From assembly GCF_024972735.1 (NCBI RefSeq), contig NZ_CP087723.1, positions 124,001 through 188,000 on the forward strand: a DNA stretch of 64,000 nucleotides, given 5' to 3'. Shown one piece after another: positions 45,092 to 54,393 of this stretch (the first letter of the stretch is position 1; each line of letters starts with the position of its first letter). The position numbers were made by a program, and so were the translations under genes. The notes under the pieces are model-generated. The model had not been told where the DNA came from. It did not search any database and saw only the letters and a program-made list of their open reading frames with translations. The DNA comes from Halalkaliarchaeum sp. AArc-CO. GTDB lineage: Archaea; Halobacteriota; Halobacteria; Halobacteriales; Haloferacaceae.

Positions 45092-46324
45092 TCAGTTCCC
45101 GAGACGGTTCCTGGCGAACGACGCCAGTAGGGGAACGTCCCGGAGGTGCAGCAGCTTCGCGATCGCGCGTTTGTCCCCTTTGTTGGCTCGCGCGAGCGTG
45201 TCGGGTTCCAGCTCGCCGAGATCTCGAAGGAGAGTGTCGTACCGTTCGTTGGGGGCGAAGTACATCAGTTCGGTCATCAACAGGCGGGCGTCCATCCGGG
45301 GGGCGACCTCGCGGTGCCAGAGTTCCTCGTACAGGGCGATGTTCTCCGCGGAGGTGTCCCGTTCCTCTGGGGTGAGACAGTGATCGACTGTCATCGCGGC
45401 CGCCCGCGCCGAACGCATCCCCTTGTGGATCCCCTCGCCCCACAGCGGGTCGATCGACGGGACCGTGTCGCCGATCGCCATGAAGTTATCCGTGCTCAGT
45501 TTTCCAGGCGGCTGGATGTGTGCCGAGCCCCGGTGCTGTTTCCCCTCGATGGGTTCGGCGTCCGCAAAGCGGGGGTCGGTGTCGATCCAGTGCTGGAGGT
45601 AGCCGTCGACGGTGCGGCGTTCGTCGGCGTACCGCTGGTAGCTCTCGTTTTGGATGTAACAGACGCCGACCTTGGCGGTGTCCTCGCCGGTGTGGAAGAT
45701 CCACGAGTAGCCGCCTGGAGCGTACTCGTGATCGAGGCGGAGCATCATCGCGTCTTCGAGGTCGGCGTAGCCGTCGCGATCGAGTTCGATCCCCTCGAGT
45801 TCGTACTCGATGCCGATCGCCTGGTGGTCCCGCTGCAGGTCGCTGACCCCGAGCGCCTTCGCCAGCGGGGCGGACGGGCCGGTTGCATCGATCACGATGT
45901 CCCCGTACACCGTCTCGGTGCCGTTGTACTCGACGCCGACGATCTCGCCGTCCTCCACGACCGGGTTGGACACTCGGGCGTCGAACCGGTACTCGGCGCC
46001 GGCGTCCCGGCCGTCCTCGACGAGGAACCGCTTGAAGTCGGCGAACTCCAGCACCGCACCCGTTTGCTCTTGAACGAAGTGTTCGTTCGGGGATTCGATG
46101 ACGACGGTGTCCGTGAACTGCATCACCACGTCATCGGGGATCCCGAACGCGGTCAACATCGAGGGGAACGTTCCCCCAGTTGACTTGTTGCTCTGTCGCG
46201 GGAACCCATCCTCCGGTTCGGCTTCCAGAACGACGACGTCGAAACCCCGGTTCGCGAGGTCGCGCGCACACTGTGTGCCGGCGGGACCAGCCCCGGCGAT
46301 TACGACGTCGTACCCGTCGTGCAT
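45092..46324 (-). CDS. Geranylgeranyl reductase-family FAD oxidoreductase
   Basis: 410 aa. FAD-binding GAGPAGTQCARDLANRGFDVVVLEAEP (10-36), the mid-domain DATGPSAPLAKALG and the substrate-side GDTVPSIDPLWGEGIHKGMRSA. The family includes digeranylgeranylglycerophospholipid reductase, which saturates archaeal membrane lipid chains, and halophile menaquinone/carotenoid reductases; which one cannot be told here. Cytoplasmic face of the membrane. It is not coupled to its neighbours. Confidence 0.88.
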   Translation of the reverse strand: MHDGYDVVIAGAGPAGTQCARDLANRGFDVVVLEAEPEDGFPRQSNKSTGGTFPSMLTAFGIPDDVVMQFTDTVVIESPNEHFVQEQTGAVLEFADFKRFLVEDGRDAGAEYRFDARVSNPVVEDGEIVGVEYNGTETVYGDIVIDATGPSAPLAKALGVSDLQRDHQAIGIEYELEGIELDRDGYADLEDAMMLRLDHEYAPGGYSWIFHTGEDTAKVGVCYIQNESYQRYADERRTVDGYLQHWIDTDPRFADAEPIEGKQHRGSAHIQPPGKLSTDNFMAIGDTVPSIDPLWGEGIHKGMRSARAAAMTVDHCLTPEERDTSAENIALYEELWHREVAPRMDARLLMTELMYFAPNERYDTLLRDLGELEPDTLARANKGDKRAIAKLLHLRDVPLLASFARNRLGN

Positions 46325-46391
46325 GAGGCGTGAGTACGTGAGGATCGTAAAATAACCCGGGGAAAACAGACGGGGAACCGTTCCGATCGTG

Positions 46392-47381
46392 TCACCCGAC
46401 AGTCAGCTTCTCGCGTCCGGGTTCGATCAGCCGGTCGAGATACTCCGCGAGAGCGCCCTTCGCGTCGGCGGGGTGGAGCTCGCCGGACTCGAGGTGCGTC
46501 GCGAGCGCCTCGTACGCCTCGTAGGTGAGGTCGCCGCCGTACTTTTCGGGCCGCTCGACGACGACCGTCTCGAACCGGGGGAACACGTGGTACTGGAACA
46601 GTTCGAGGACAGGGTTTTCACGCTCGTTGCCGTCCTCGTCGGGATCGGGGTCGCGGGTGGGCGGGCAGAAGGCGTCGTTTACCTTCTGTTCGATCTCCTC
46701 GCGGGTGTCCTCCATCGAGATCGTCACGCCGGTCGAGGAGGACATCTTCCCGACGCCAGTACCGAGGTCGGCGATGATCGGCGTGTGCAGACAGGGTCGC
46801 GCCTCGTAACCCAGGTCCTCGATCTCCTCGCGGTGGAGCATGTGGACCTTCCGCTGGTCCATACCGCCGACCGCCAGATCGAGATCCAGGTACTCGATGT
46901 CCAGCGCCTGCATCAGCGGGTACACCACGTGGCTCACTTTTGCAGTCTCGCCGCTTTGCAGCTCGGCCATCGCCCGCTGGGCGCGGTTGAGCGTCGTCGA
47001 CAGCTCGAGTTCGTGGAGGTCCAGCACGTACTCTTCGTCGAGCTGGAACTCGGATCCGTAGACGAACTCCGTCTCGTCGGGGTCGAGGCCGTACGCGAGA
47101 AACTGCTGGCGCATCCGCTGTGCGGTCTCGCGGATCTCCTCGAAGGTACCCTTCCCGTTGAGATAGGCGTGAACGTCCGCGAGCAGCACCACGACTTCCA
47201 TCCCGACCTCCTGGAGGTCGATCAGCTTGTTGGCCGTCAGCATATGTCCCAGATGGAGGACGCCGGACGGCTCGTACCCGACGTACGCCCGCGCTCCGTC
47301 CGGATCCGCGGCCAGCGCTTCGACCTCGTCTTCGGTGATCACCTCGTCGGCGTTCCGGGTGAGCAGCTCGTAGGCGTCCAT
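46392..47381 (-). CDS. tyrS: Tyrosyl-tRNA synthetase
   Basis: 329 aa archaeal/eukaryotic-type TyrRS. Class I signatures HLGH (LHLGHMLTANK, about 42-52) and KMSSSTGV (about 212), with the tyrosine pocket YVGYEPSG and DLDLAVGGMDQRK. Charges tRNA-Tyr; lacks the bacterial S4 domain as expected for archaea. Confidence 0.96.
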   Translation of the reverse strand: MDAYELLTRNADEVITEDEVEALAADPDGARAYVGYEPSGVLHLGHMLTANKLIDLQEVGMEVVVLLADVHAYLNGKGTFEEIRETAQRMRQQFLAYGLDPDETEFVYGSEFQLDEEYVLDLHELELSTTLNRAQRAMAELQSGETAKVSHVVYPLMQALDIEYLDLDLAVGGMDQRKVHMLHREEIEDLGYEARPCLHTPIIADLGTGVGKMSSSTGVTISMEDTREEIEQKVNDAFCPPTRDPDPDEDGNERENPVLELFQYHVFPRFETVVVERPEKYGGDLTYEAYEALATHLESGELHPADAKGALAEYLDRLIEPGREKLTVG

Positions 47382-47483
47382 ACTCCCGAATCCGCGGGCG
47401 GCGGGATATGACTTCTGGATGCCGGCGGCACCCGACCGTCCTTATTAGGAAGATACTTCCCGCTCGCTCCCGGATTCCGTGAC

Positions 47484-47660
47484 ATGGCTCAATTCGTCGT
47501 GAGCGGTCGGTTCCAGACGAGAGAAGACAAACAGCCGTTCGAACGAACGATCGACGCCGAAAACGAGTCGGTCGCCCGCGAACACGTGTTCTCGCAGTTC
47601 GGCAGCGAGCACGGGCTCAAGCGCACGCAGGTCGAAATCGAGGAGGTGGCTGCACAATGA
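47484..47660 (+). CDS. rplX: Ribosomal protein LX (L18Ae/L20a family)
   Basis: 58 aa (MAQFVVSGRFQTREDKQPFE ... VFSQFGSEHGLKRTQVEIEE). It is the short archaeal large-subunit protein that usually precedes pfdA. ATG at 47484; the stop overlaps the pfdA start at 47657. Too short to have been picked up by simple length filters. Confidence 0.92.
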   Translation: MAQFVVSGRFQTREDKQPFERTIDAENESVAREHVFSQFGSEHGLKRTQVEIEEVAAQ

Positions 47661-48118
47661 TGGGTGGCGGACAACAGCAGCTCCAGCAGCTCTCCCAGGA
47701 GCTCCAGATGATCGAAGAGGAGATCGAGGAGCTCGAAGGGGAGATCGAGGAGATCAACGGGGAGAAAGCCGACATCGACGACGCGATGGAGGCGATCGAG
47801 CTGCTCGAGACCGACGCGACGGTGCAGGTCCCCCTCGGCGGCGGCGCGTACGTCCGGGCGGAGATCCAGGACATCGACGAGATCATCGTCAAGATCGGCG
47901 CGGACTACGCGCTCGAACAGGACCAGGAGGACGCCGCGGACGCCCTGGAGCTGAAAAAGGAGTCGCTCGACGACCAGATCGAGGAGGTCCGCGAGCAGAT
48001 CAGCGAACTCGAAAGCGAGAGCGAACGACTCGAAACGCAGGCCCAGCAGATGCAACAGCAGATGCAGCAACAGCAGATGCAGCAGATGCAGCAGATGCAG
48101 GAAGACGAGGACGAGTAG
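47657..48118 (+). CDS. pfdA: Prefoldin alpha subunit
   Basis: 153 aa. Two long coiled-coil helices (LQQLSQELQMIEEEIEELEGEIEEINGEK at the start and EVREQISELESESERLETQAQQMQ at the end) with the central beta hairpin VQVPLGGGAYVRAEI; the last ~25 residues are Gln/Met-rich. Part of the hexameric prefoldin that hands unfolded proteins to the thermosome. Overlaps rplX by 4 bp; ftsY follows 4 bp later. Confidence 0.94.
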   Translation: MMGGGQQQLQQLSQELQMIEEEIEELEGEIEEINGEKADIDDAMEAIELLETDATVQVPLGGGAYVRAEIQDIDEIIVKIGADYALEQDQEDAADALELKKESLDDQIEEVREQISELESESERLETQAQQMQQQMQQQQMQQMQQMQEDEDE

Positions 48119-48122
48119 AGCC

Positions 48123-49229
48123 GTGTTCGACGGACTCAAAGAGAAGCTGAACGGGTTCCGCGAGGACGTCGAAGACTCGGCCGAAGTCGAAGAGGAAGCC
48201 GAACCGGAAGTCGAAGAGGAAGCCGAACCGGAAGTCGAAGAGGAAGCCGAACCGGAAGCTGCGGTCGACGCTGCAGCATCCGAAGACGAAACGTCGGTGG
48301 AATCTGCCGAGGGATCGGCCGACGAACCTGCCGAGGAGGACGGCCCCGGCACGTTCGCCCGAGCGAAGGCGTTCGCGACCGGCCGGATCATCATCGAGGA
48401 GGAGGACCTCGAGGAGCCGCTGTGGGAGCTGGAAATGGCGCTTCTGGAAAGCGACGTCGAGATGAGCGTCGCGGAACGGATCCTCGAGAACGTCCGCGAG
48501 AACATGCTCGGGGAGACCCGAAAGCAGGTCGAAACCACCGGAGAGCTCGTCGAATCGGCGCTGCAGGACGCCCTGCTCGACGTGATCTCCGTCGGCCAGT
48601 TCGACTTCGAGTCCCGAATCGAGGGGACCGAGTCGCCGGTGGTAATCGTCTTTACCGGCGTCAACGGCGTCGGCAAGACCACCAGCATCGCCAAACTGTC
48701 GGAGTGGCTCGCGGATCGGGGCTACTCGTCGGTGCTTGCAAACGGCGACACCTACCGGGCGGGCGCCAACGAGCAGATCTCCGAACACGCCGACCGACTC
48801 GGCCGGAAGCTGATCAGCCACGAACAGGGGGGCGACCCCGCCGCGGTCATCTACGACGGCGTGGAGTACGCGAAGGCCCACGACGTCGACGTCGTGTTGG
48901 GCGATACGGCGGGGCGGCTCCACACCAGCGACGACCTGATGGCCCAGCTGGAGAAGATCGATCGGGTCGTCGATCCGGACCTGACGCTGTTCGTCGACGA
49001 GGCGGTCGCCGGACAGGACGCGGTCCAGCGTGCGAAACAGTTCAACGAGGCCGCCGAGATCGACGGGGCGATCCTCACGAAAGCCGACGCCGACTCCTCG
49101 GGCGGGGCGGCGATCTCGATCGCGTACGTCACCGGCAAGCCGATCCTCTTTCTGGGCACCGGCCAGGGGTACGACGACCTCGAGCGATTCGATCCCGGGG
49201 AGCTCGTCGACCGGCTGCTCGGCGACTGA
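48123..49229 (+). CDS. ftsY: Signal recognition particle receptor FtsY
   Basis: 368 aa. The N-terminal ~70 residues are an acidic EEEAEPEV repeat encoded by three exact 24-bp DNA units. The NG domain follows: G1 GVNGVGKTTS, the insertion-box DTYRAGANEQ, G3 DTAGRLHTSDDL, G4 TKADADSSG. Docks SRP-ribosome complexes at the membrane. GTG start at 48123. Final gene of the rplX-pfdA-ftsY block. Confidence 0.95.
   Translation: MFDGLKEKLNGFREDVEDSAEVEEEAEPEVEEEAEPEVEEEAEPEAAVDAAASEDETSVESAEGSADEPAEEDGPGTFARAKAFATGRIIIEEEDLEEPLWELEMALLESDVEMSVAERILENVRENMLGETRKQVETTGELVESALQDALLDVISVGQFDFESRIEGTESPVVIVFTGVNGVGKTTSIAKLSEWLADRGYSSVLANGDTYRAGANEQISEHADRLGRKLISHEQGGDPAAVIYDGVEYAKAHDVDVVLGDTAGRLHTSDDLMAQLEKIDRVVDPDLTLFVDEAVAGQDAVQRAKQFNEAAEIDGAILTKADADSSGGAAISIAYVTGKPILFLGTGQGYDDLERFDPGELVDRLLGD
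48183..48254. repeat. 24-bp in-frame tandem repeat in ftsY
   Basis: Three exact units beginning gaagtcgaagaggaagcc at 48183, 48207 and 48231, encoding the EEEAEPEV repeats of the acidic tail. Copy number could vary without frameshift. Confidence 0.9.
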
Positions 49230-49232
49230 TAC

Positions 49233-49326
49233 TGATTATTGTAGCGATTTACCGGTCGATCGGCCATCCGGTGGGTCGATCGGCCACCCGGTGGGTCGAT
49301 CGTCCGGTTACGGCCGAGAATAATCA
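49233..49326. repeat. MITE-like inverted-repeat element after ftsY
   Basis: tgattatt (49233-49240) and its complement aataatca (49319-49326) bound a 94-bp segment; similarity continues imperfectly inward to ccgg on both sides (about 16 of 23 positions). Inside are three copies of a 20-bp unit (ccggtgggtcgatcggccac type, about 49253-49305). No ORF. Confidence 0.6.
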
Positions 49327-49385
49327 TTATGACACGGGACACCCGACGGTTCGATCGAAAACAGACCAGGGGCCTACCACGGGAA

Positions 49386-49408
49386 GCCTCGGGGCTTGAC
49401 CCCGAGGC
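49386..49408. mobile_element. Hairpin resembling an IS200/IS605-type right end (remnant?)
   Basis: gcctcgggg (49386-49394), loop cttga, ccccgaggc (49400-49408): a perfect 9-bp stem. Such cctcgggg hairpins followed by gtttcac are the usual shape of haloarchaeal IS200/IS605 3' ends. No transposase or left end is present here; it could equally be a terminator for ftsY and hcp. Confidence 0.4.
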
Positions 49409-49449
49409 GTTTCACCGGGAGCCGAAGGCGCTCTTCCTTTTAAACCGGT

Positions 49450-50763
49450 TCAGTCCGCGGCACCGGGCGCGACCTGTCCACCGAGCATCTCCTGGAGGTC
49501 CGCCTGCGGCTCGCCGATCGGCTGGAGGCCGTACTCGGCGTTCAGCGCCTCCACCAGCTCCGGCGTGAGGAACTCCGGGATCGACGGGCCCAGCCGGATA
49601 TCCTCGACGCCCAGCGACAGCAGCCCCAAAAGCACCGCGACCGCCTTCTGCTCGAACCACGACAGCACGATGCTCACCGGGAGGTCGTTGACGCCGCAGT
49701 CGAGTTCCTCCGCGAGGGCAGTGGCGATCCGCACCGTCGAATAGGAGTTGTTACACTGCCCCTGATCGAGGAACCGCGGGATCTCCGTCCCCGGGACCGT
49801 CCCGAACTCGAGGTCGTTGAACCGGAACTTCCCGCAGGAGGTCGTCATCACGATGCAGTCTTCGGGGATCGACTTCACGAGCTCGCGGTAGTAGTCACGA
49901 CCGGGGGTGGGGGCGTCACACCCCGCGACGACGAAGACGTGCCGCAGTTTGCCCGCCTCGATCGCGTCGATGATCTCGTCGGCCAGCTCCAGGACCGGCT
50001 GGTGGTGGAAGCCCGTCGTCACTGTGCCGGTCGGCTCCCAGTCGACCGCCGGCAGCGACTTCGCTTTCTCGATCACGGGGGAGAAGTCGCCGTCCTCGAT
50101 CGAGACGGCCTCCTCGAGCCCGGCGACGCCGGTGGTGAAAAAGCGGTCCTCGTACGCCTCGCGGGTGGGCTGGACACAGTTGCTCGTTCCGACGATCGCG
50201 CCCGGGAAGTCGACGAACAGGGTGCGCTGGTCGTGCCAGGCGCCGCCGACGTTCCCCTTCAGGTGGTCGTACTTCGCAAGCTCCGGGTACGCGTGAGCGG
50301 GCAGCATCTCCGAGTGGGTGTACACGGACACACCCTCGCCGTCCGACTGTTCGAGCAACTGCTTGAGGTCGTGGAGATCGTGACCCGTGACCAAAATCGC
50401 GTTGCCCTCGACGCCGTTCTGAGGAACTTCAGTGGGTTCGGGGACGCCGAGTTCGTTCGTGTGCGCTTCGTCGAGCAGTTCCATCGCGGAGACGGCCGCC
50501 TCGCCGACCTCCAGCGCCTGTTCGAGCGTCTCCTCGGGGTCGAAGTTCACGTTCGTCAGCGTCGAGTACAGCGCCTCGTGGACTGCGGCGTCGACCTCCG
50601 GATCACGGTAGCCCAGCCGGCGGGCGTGGGTGGCGTACGCCGAGACACCCTTGAGACCGTAGACAGTCAGATCCTGGATCCCCTGGATGTCGGGCTCTTT
50701 GCCACACACGCCGCGTGTCGTACAGCCGCCGTCGGGCGTCTGCTCGCACTGGTTACAGAACAT
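49450..50763 (-). CDS. hcp: Hybrid cluster protein (hydroxylamine reductase), class III
   Basis: 437 aa, the short class III form. N-terminal cluster ligands C3, C6, C14 and C20 (CNQCEQ ... GCTTRGVCGK). Hybrid-cluster ligands are spread through GTSNCVQPT, VVAGCDAPTPGRDYY, TTSCGKFRFN and GQCNNSYST. Reduces hydroxylamine or nitric oxide and counters nitrosative stress. Start ATG at 50763 (MFCNQC); an ATG ten codons upstream is possible because the promoter is more distant. The regulator gene upstream is on the same strand. Confidence 0.92.
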   Translation of the reverse strand: MFCNQCEQTPDGGCTTRGVCGKEPDIQGIQDLTVYGLKGVSAYATHARRLGYRDPEVDAAVHEALYSTLTNVNFDPEETLEQALEVGEAAVSAMELLDEAHTNELGVPEPTEVPQNGVEGNAILVTGHDLHDLKQLLEQSDGEGVSVYTHSEMLPAHAYPELAKYDHLKGNVGGAWHDQRTLFVDFPGAIVGTSNCVQPTREAYEDRFFTTGVAGLEEAVSIEDGDFSPVIEKAKSLPAVDWEPTGTVTTGFHHQPVLELADEIIDAIEAGKLRHVFVVAGCDAPTPGRDYYRELVKSIPEDCIVMTTSCGKFRFNDLEFGTVPGTEIPRFLDQGQCNNSYSTVRIATALAEELDCGVNDLPVSIVLSWFEQKAVAVLLGLLSLGVEDIRLGPSIPEFLTPELVEALNAEYGLQPIGEPQADLQEMLGGQVAPGAAD

Positions 50764-50831
50764 CGTATTCGAAGGGAGGGGAGTCGACACCAAAACGTCG
50801 GCCGAGATTCCTACCGTCGGATACCGATTCC

Positions 50832-50858
50832 CGAACGCGTTCGGCTCGAGTATAAAAG
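50832..50858 (-). promoter_or_regulatory. hcp promoter with 12-bp palindrome
   Basis: TATA-like tataaaag on the plus strand (50851-50858; minus-strand cttttata) is followed downstream on the minus strand by the perfect palindrome cgaacgcgttcg (50832-50843). The arms cgaac/gttcg are those of the haloarchaeal NarO box, but with a 2-bp instead of 4-bp spacer. Its place between TATA and the expected start site suits a repressor. Confidence 0.5.
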
Positions 50859-50932
50859 TCCCGTGGGGCGGCGTGACACGATCGGCCGACGAAGTGGCAG
50901 CGTCGGGCGCGCATCGCTCCGACGAGAAGGGA

Positions 50933-51592
50933 TCACCGGACGTCCGACTGTAACCCGATTGGGCCGGTCAGTTCTTCGACGAATGTCTCGATCACGGCCC
51001 CCTCTGCCCGCTGGAGTGTCTCGCTGCAGGTCGACTTCGCCAGGCCAACCTCCTCGGCGAGTTCCGTCAACGAACACTGTCGCGGCGTCTCGTAGTAGCC
51101 CTGTTCGACGGCGGTCAACAGCAGATCACGCTGCGTCTCCGTCAGCAACTCCTCCGGACGGGGATCATCGCGGATGTACTCGACCCGGTACTCGACCCCC
51201 GCCCGTTCGAACTCCTCGAACAACGCCGCCAGCCTGTCGGCGGCGCCACTCACCTCGAGGGTGACCTGCCCCTCGCTGATGCGCACCGGGAAGTCGATCA
51301 GCACGCCCGACGTCTGGGCCGACAAGACGAGCATCGGCGTCCTGGTTTCGATCTGGACTGTCACCTGTCCCGTTGATTCGTGGACCAGTTCCGCTTCGAG
51401 AATTCCAGGATGGGATTCGATCGCCGGGACGATTTCGTCCGGGTCGTCTGCGTAGACGGTGATCAGGGCGATCCCGGAGTCCTCCGCCGGGACGGCCGAC
51501 AGCACGCAGACCGTCGCGTCCGGATGTTCCGCCGTCACTTCCGAGACCCACACTCCCTCGGGCATCTCCAGTACGATCCGCGCCCTGCTCAT
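50933..51592 (-). CDS. Bat-type HTH transcription regulator (HTH_10)
   Basis: 219 aa. N-terminal sensory-like domain (MSRARIVLEMPEGVWVSEVTAEHP) and C-terminal bacterioopsin-activator HTH: LTETQRDLLLTAVEQGYYETPRQCSLTELAEEVGLAKSTCSETLQRAEG. The start overlaps the mutS stop by 4 bp, so it is translated from the mutS message, and hcp follows after a 169-bp gap holding hcp's own promoter. A regulator of hcp or nitrosative stress is a reasonable guess. Confidence 0.88.
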   Translation of the reverse strand: MSRARIVLEMPEGVWVSEVTAEHPDATVCVLSAVPAEDSGIALITVYADDPDEIVPAIESHPGILEAELVHESTGQVTVQIETRTPMLVLSAQTSGVLIDFPVRISEGQVTLEVSGAADRLAALFEEFERAGVEYRVEYIRDDPRPEELLTETQRDLLLTAVEQGYYETPRQCSLTELAEEVGLAKSTCSETLQRAEGAVIETFVEELTGPIGLQSDVR

Positions 51593-54393
51593 CGCTCTGG
51601 CGCCTCTTCGGGCTCTTCGCCTCGGGCGGCGGTTCCCCCGGAGTCGTCGTCGCCGTCGACGATCCGTGCTTGCCACTCCTGGACTTTCGCCATCAGTTCG
51701 ACCGGCGGTGTTTCGTTGACGTCCGTCTCCGAGAGTTCATCCAGCACCTCGTCGGCCCCCGGCGGGAGGGCCGGACCGGCTTCCCGATCCGTCCCCTCGG
51801 CCCGTCCGTCAGGCTTCGGATCGTCGCCGGCTGGACCGTCGTCGCCGTCCGCCGACCGGAACGACCCCGACGAGAGGTCGAACACCGCCTGGACCGGTTC
51901 GCCGGCCCCCTTGCCGAACTCGTCGCCGGCCTCCACATCCCCGCCACCGGAGCCGCGCGCCTCGATGGCCTTCTCCTCGCGGAGCCGCCCGAGCACCTCG
52001 CCGGCCCGGGAGACGACCGGCTCCGGAACTCCAGCGAGGTCGGCCACGTGGATGCCGTAGGAGCGATCCGTGGGCCCCTCCCGGATCGTCCGGAGGAACG
52101 TCACGTCGCCGTCGCGTTCCTCGGCGGCGACGTGGATGTTCTCGACTCGGGGGAGATGCTCGGCGAGCGTCGTCAGTTCGTGGTAGTGGGTCGCAAACAG
52201 CGTCTTCGCGCCCACCTCGTTGTGGAGGTACTCGGTGGCCGCCCAGGCGATCGAAATCCCGTCGTAGGTGGCGGTCCCGCGGCCGACTTCGTCGAGTATC
52301 ACGAGGGAGTCTTCGGTCGCCGAGTGGAGAATGTTCGACAGTTCCTGCATCTCCACCATGAACGTCGATCTACCCTCCGCGAGTTCGTCGAGCGCCCCGA
52401 CGCGGGTGTAGATGCCGTCGACGACACCGACGGTCGCCTCGCGGGCGGGGACGAAGCTGCCCGCCTGCGCGAGCAACGCGATCAGCGCGGCCTGGCGCAT
52501 ATACGTCGACTTCCCGCTCATGTTCGGGCCGGTGACCAGCAGGAACCGCCGGCGGTCGTCCATCGCGAGGTCGTTCGGGACGAACTCGGTTGACTGCTCG
52601 ACGACGGGGTGTCGGCCCGCCTCGATCGACAGCTCGTCGCCGTCGGTGACGGTCGGGCGCGTCCAGCCGTTGACGGCGGCGTGTTCCGCGAGCGCGGCGA
52701 GGACGTCAACCCTCGCAAGCGCCCGGCCGACGTCCTGCAGCAGCTCCGCCCGGTCGGCGACGCGTTCCCGGAGCTCGCAGAACAGCTCGTGTTCCAGTTC
52801 GCCGCGGGCCTCCTCCAGGCGGAGCACCTCCCGCTCCCGCTCTTCCAGCTCGTCGGTGGTGAACCGCTTGGAGTTCTTCAGCGTCTTCACCTCGCGGTAG
52901 TGCGCCGGCACCTGATCGGCGACGGACTTGCCGACCTGGATGTAGTAGCCGTCCGTCTTGTTCCGATCGACGGTGACGTGCGAGAGTCCGTGGCGTTCCC
53001 GCTCCCGGTCGGCCAGCCCGTCGAGCCACTCGCGGACCTCCTCGTGACGGTCGATGATTTCGTCGAGTTCCTCGTCGTACCCACGCTGGAACAGCCCGCC
53101 CTGCCTGACCGAGTCTGGAGGGTCTTCCGCGAGCGCCGAGGCGAGCTCTTCCCGCGTTCCGCGGACGGTTTCGAGATCGAGCCCGTGAAGCGTCTCGGCG
53201 ATCGGCGACCCCTCGAGTTCGGTGCCGTCGATCGCCTCGAGCAGCCGGTCGGGAACCGCGAGCGTGTCCCGAACCGAAAGCAGATCGCGGGCGTCGGCGC
53301 TCCCGTTTGCCGTCCGGGAGCCGAGCCGCTCCAGGTCGCCAGCCTCGCCGAGGACGTCCCGGACCCGATCCCGCGCGAGCGCTGCCGAGGCGAACGCCTC
53401 CAGGGCGTCGAGTCGGCGGTCGATCTCCGCCCGATCACGTCGGGGGCGGGTGAGCCACTCCCGGAGCAGCCGGCGACCGGGGGTCGTCACCGTGTGATCC
53501 AGCGTCGCGAACAGCGATCCCTCCCGGCCCCCCTGCATCGTCTCGGTGAGTTCCAGGTTGCGCTGGGTGGTCGCGTCCAGTGCGACGTGGTCGCCGGACT
53601 CGTAGGCCTGGAGCCGGGTCATCGCGGCGGTCACACCGGCGCCGGTCGCCTCCGTGTAGCCGACGACGGCGCCGGCCGCCCGGATTGCGACCTCGGAGTC
53701 GAGCCCCACCGTCTCCGGCGTCGACGCCCCGAACTGCTCGCGGACGGCGTGTCGGGCCCGTCCCGTCGCGAACAGCTCGGCGTCCGGCAGCGACAGCGTC
53801 GCGTCGGTCTCCTCCCGGATCGCCGACAGCATCGGCTCGTCGGTCCGCACCGACGGCCCGGGAATCACCTCCGCCGGGGCGAACCGGTGCAGCTCCGCGC
53901 GGGCGGCGTCCCGATCCTCGACGGCGGTCGCGGTGAACCGACCAGTCGTCACGTCCGCGAACGCGAGCCCGTACGCCGTGTCCGTCCCGTCGTCGTGGTC
54001 GCCGGAGGCTGTGCCATCGCGGTCGGCGACGACCGCGGCGAGATACTGCGCGTCCGCGTCGTGGGTGCCGAGAAACGTCCCGGGGGTGACGACTTTCGTG
54101 ATCTCCCGGGCGTGGCCGCCGCCGTCGGTGTCGTACTGGTCGGCGACGGCGACGCGGTACCCCTTCTCGACCAGCGCCTTCAGGTACGGCGAAAGCTCCG
54201 ACAGTGGAACGCCCGCCATCGGGTACGACGACCCGTGGGAGGACTTCTGGGAGACCTTCAAGTCGAGCTCCCGACCGACGAGTTCGGCGTCCTCGGCGAA
54301 GAACTCGTAGAAGTCGCCACACTGCATCGCCAGCAGGTCCGCGTCGGTCTCCTCTTTCAGCGAGAGGAACTCGCCGACGATCCCGTCAGTCAT
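51589..54393 (-). CDS. mutS: DNA mismatch repair protein MutS (MutS1)
   Basis: 934 aa. Mismatch-recognition motif CGDFYEFF (about 24-31; F-x-E), ATPase Walker A GPNMSGKSTYM, Walker B SLVILDEVGRGTATYDG, and the His motif ATHYHEL. A halophile-specific acidic linker is present near the C-terminus (about 840-900). Start ATG at 54393; the ORF continues 194 codons upstream as an arginine-rich shadow of ilvE. No mutL is in this window. Confidence 0.95.
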   Translation of the reverse strand: MTDGIVGEFLSLKEETDADLLAMQCGDFYEFFAEDAELVGRELDLKVSQKSSHGSSYPMAGVPLSELSPYLKALVEKGYRVAVADQYDTDGGGHAREITKVVTPGTFLGTHDADAQYLAAVVADRDGTASGDHDDGTDTAYGLAFADVTTGRFTATAVEDRDAARAELHRFAPAEVIPGPSVRTDEPMLSAIREETDATLSLPDAELFATGRARHAVREQFGASTPETVGLDSEVAIRAAGAVVGYTEATGAGVTAAMTRLQAYESGDHVALDATTQRNLELTETMQGGREGSLFATLDHTVTTPGRRLLREWLTRPRRDRAEIDRRLDALEAFASAALARDRVRDVLGEAGDLERLGSRTANGSADARDLLSVRDTLAVPDRLLEAIDGTELEGSPIAETLHGLDLETVRGTREELASALAEDPPDSVRQGGLFQRGYDEELDEIIDRHEEVREWLDGLADRERERHGLSHVTVDRNKTDGYYIQVGKSVADQVPAHYREVKTLKNSKRFTTDELEEREREVLRLEEARGELEHELFCELRERVADRAELLQDVGRALARVDVLAALAEHAAVNGWTRPTVTDGDELSIEAGRHPVVEQSTEFVPNDLAMDDRRRFLLVTGPNMSGKSTYMRQAALIALLAQAGSFVPAREATVGVVDGIYTRVGALDELAEGRSTFMVEMQELSNILHSATEDSLVILDEVGRGTATYDGISIAWAATEYLHNEVGAKTLFATHYHELTTLAEHLPRVENIHVAAEERDGDVTFLRTIREGPTDRSYGIHVADLAGVPEPVVSRAGEVLGRLREEKAIEARGSGGGDVEAGDEFGKGAGEPVQAVFDLSSGSFRSADGDDGPAGDDPKPDGRAEGTDREAGPALPPGADEVLDELSETDVNETPPVELMAKVQEWQARIVDGDDDSGGTAARGEEPEEAPER

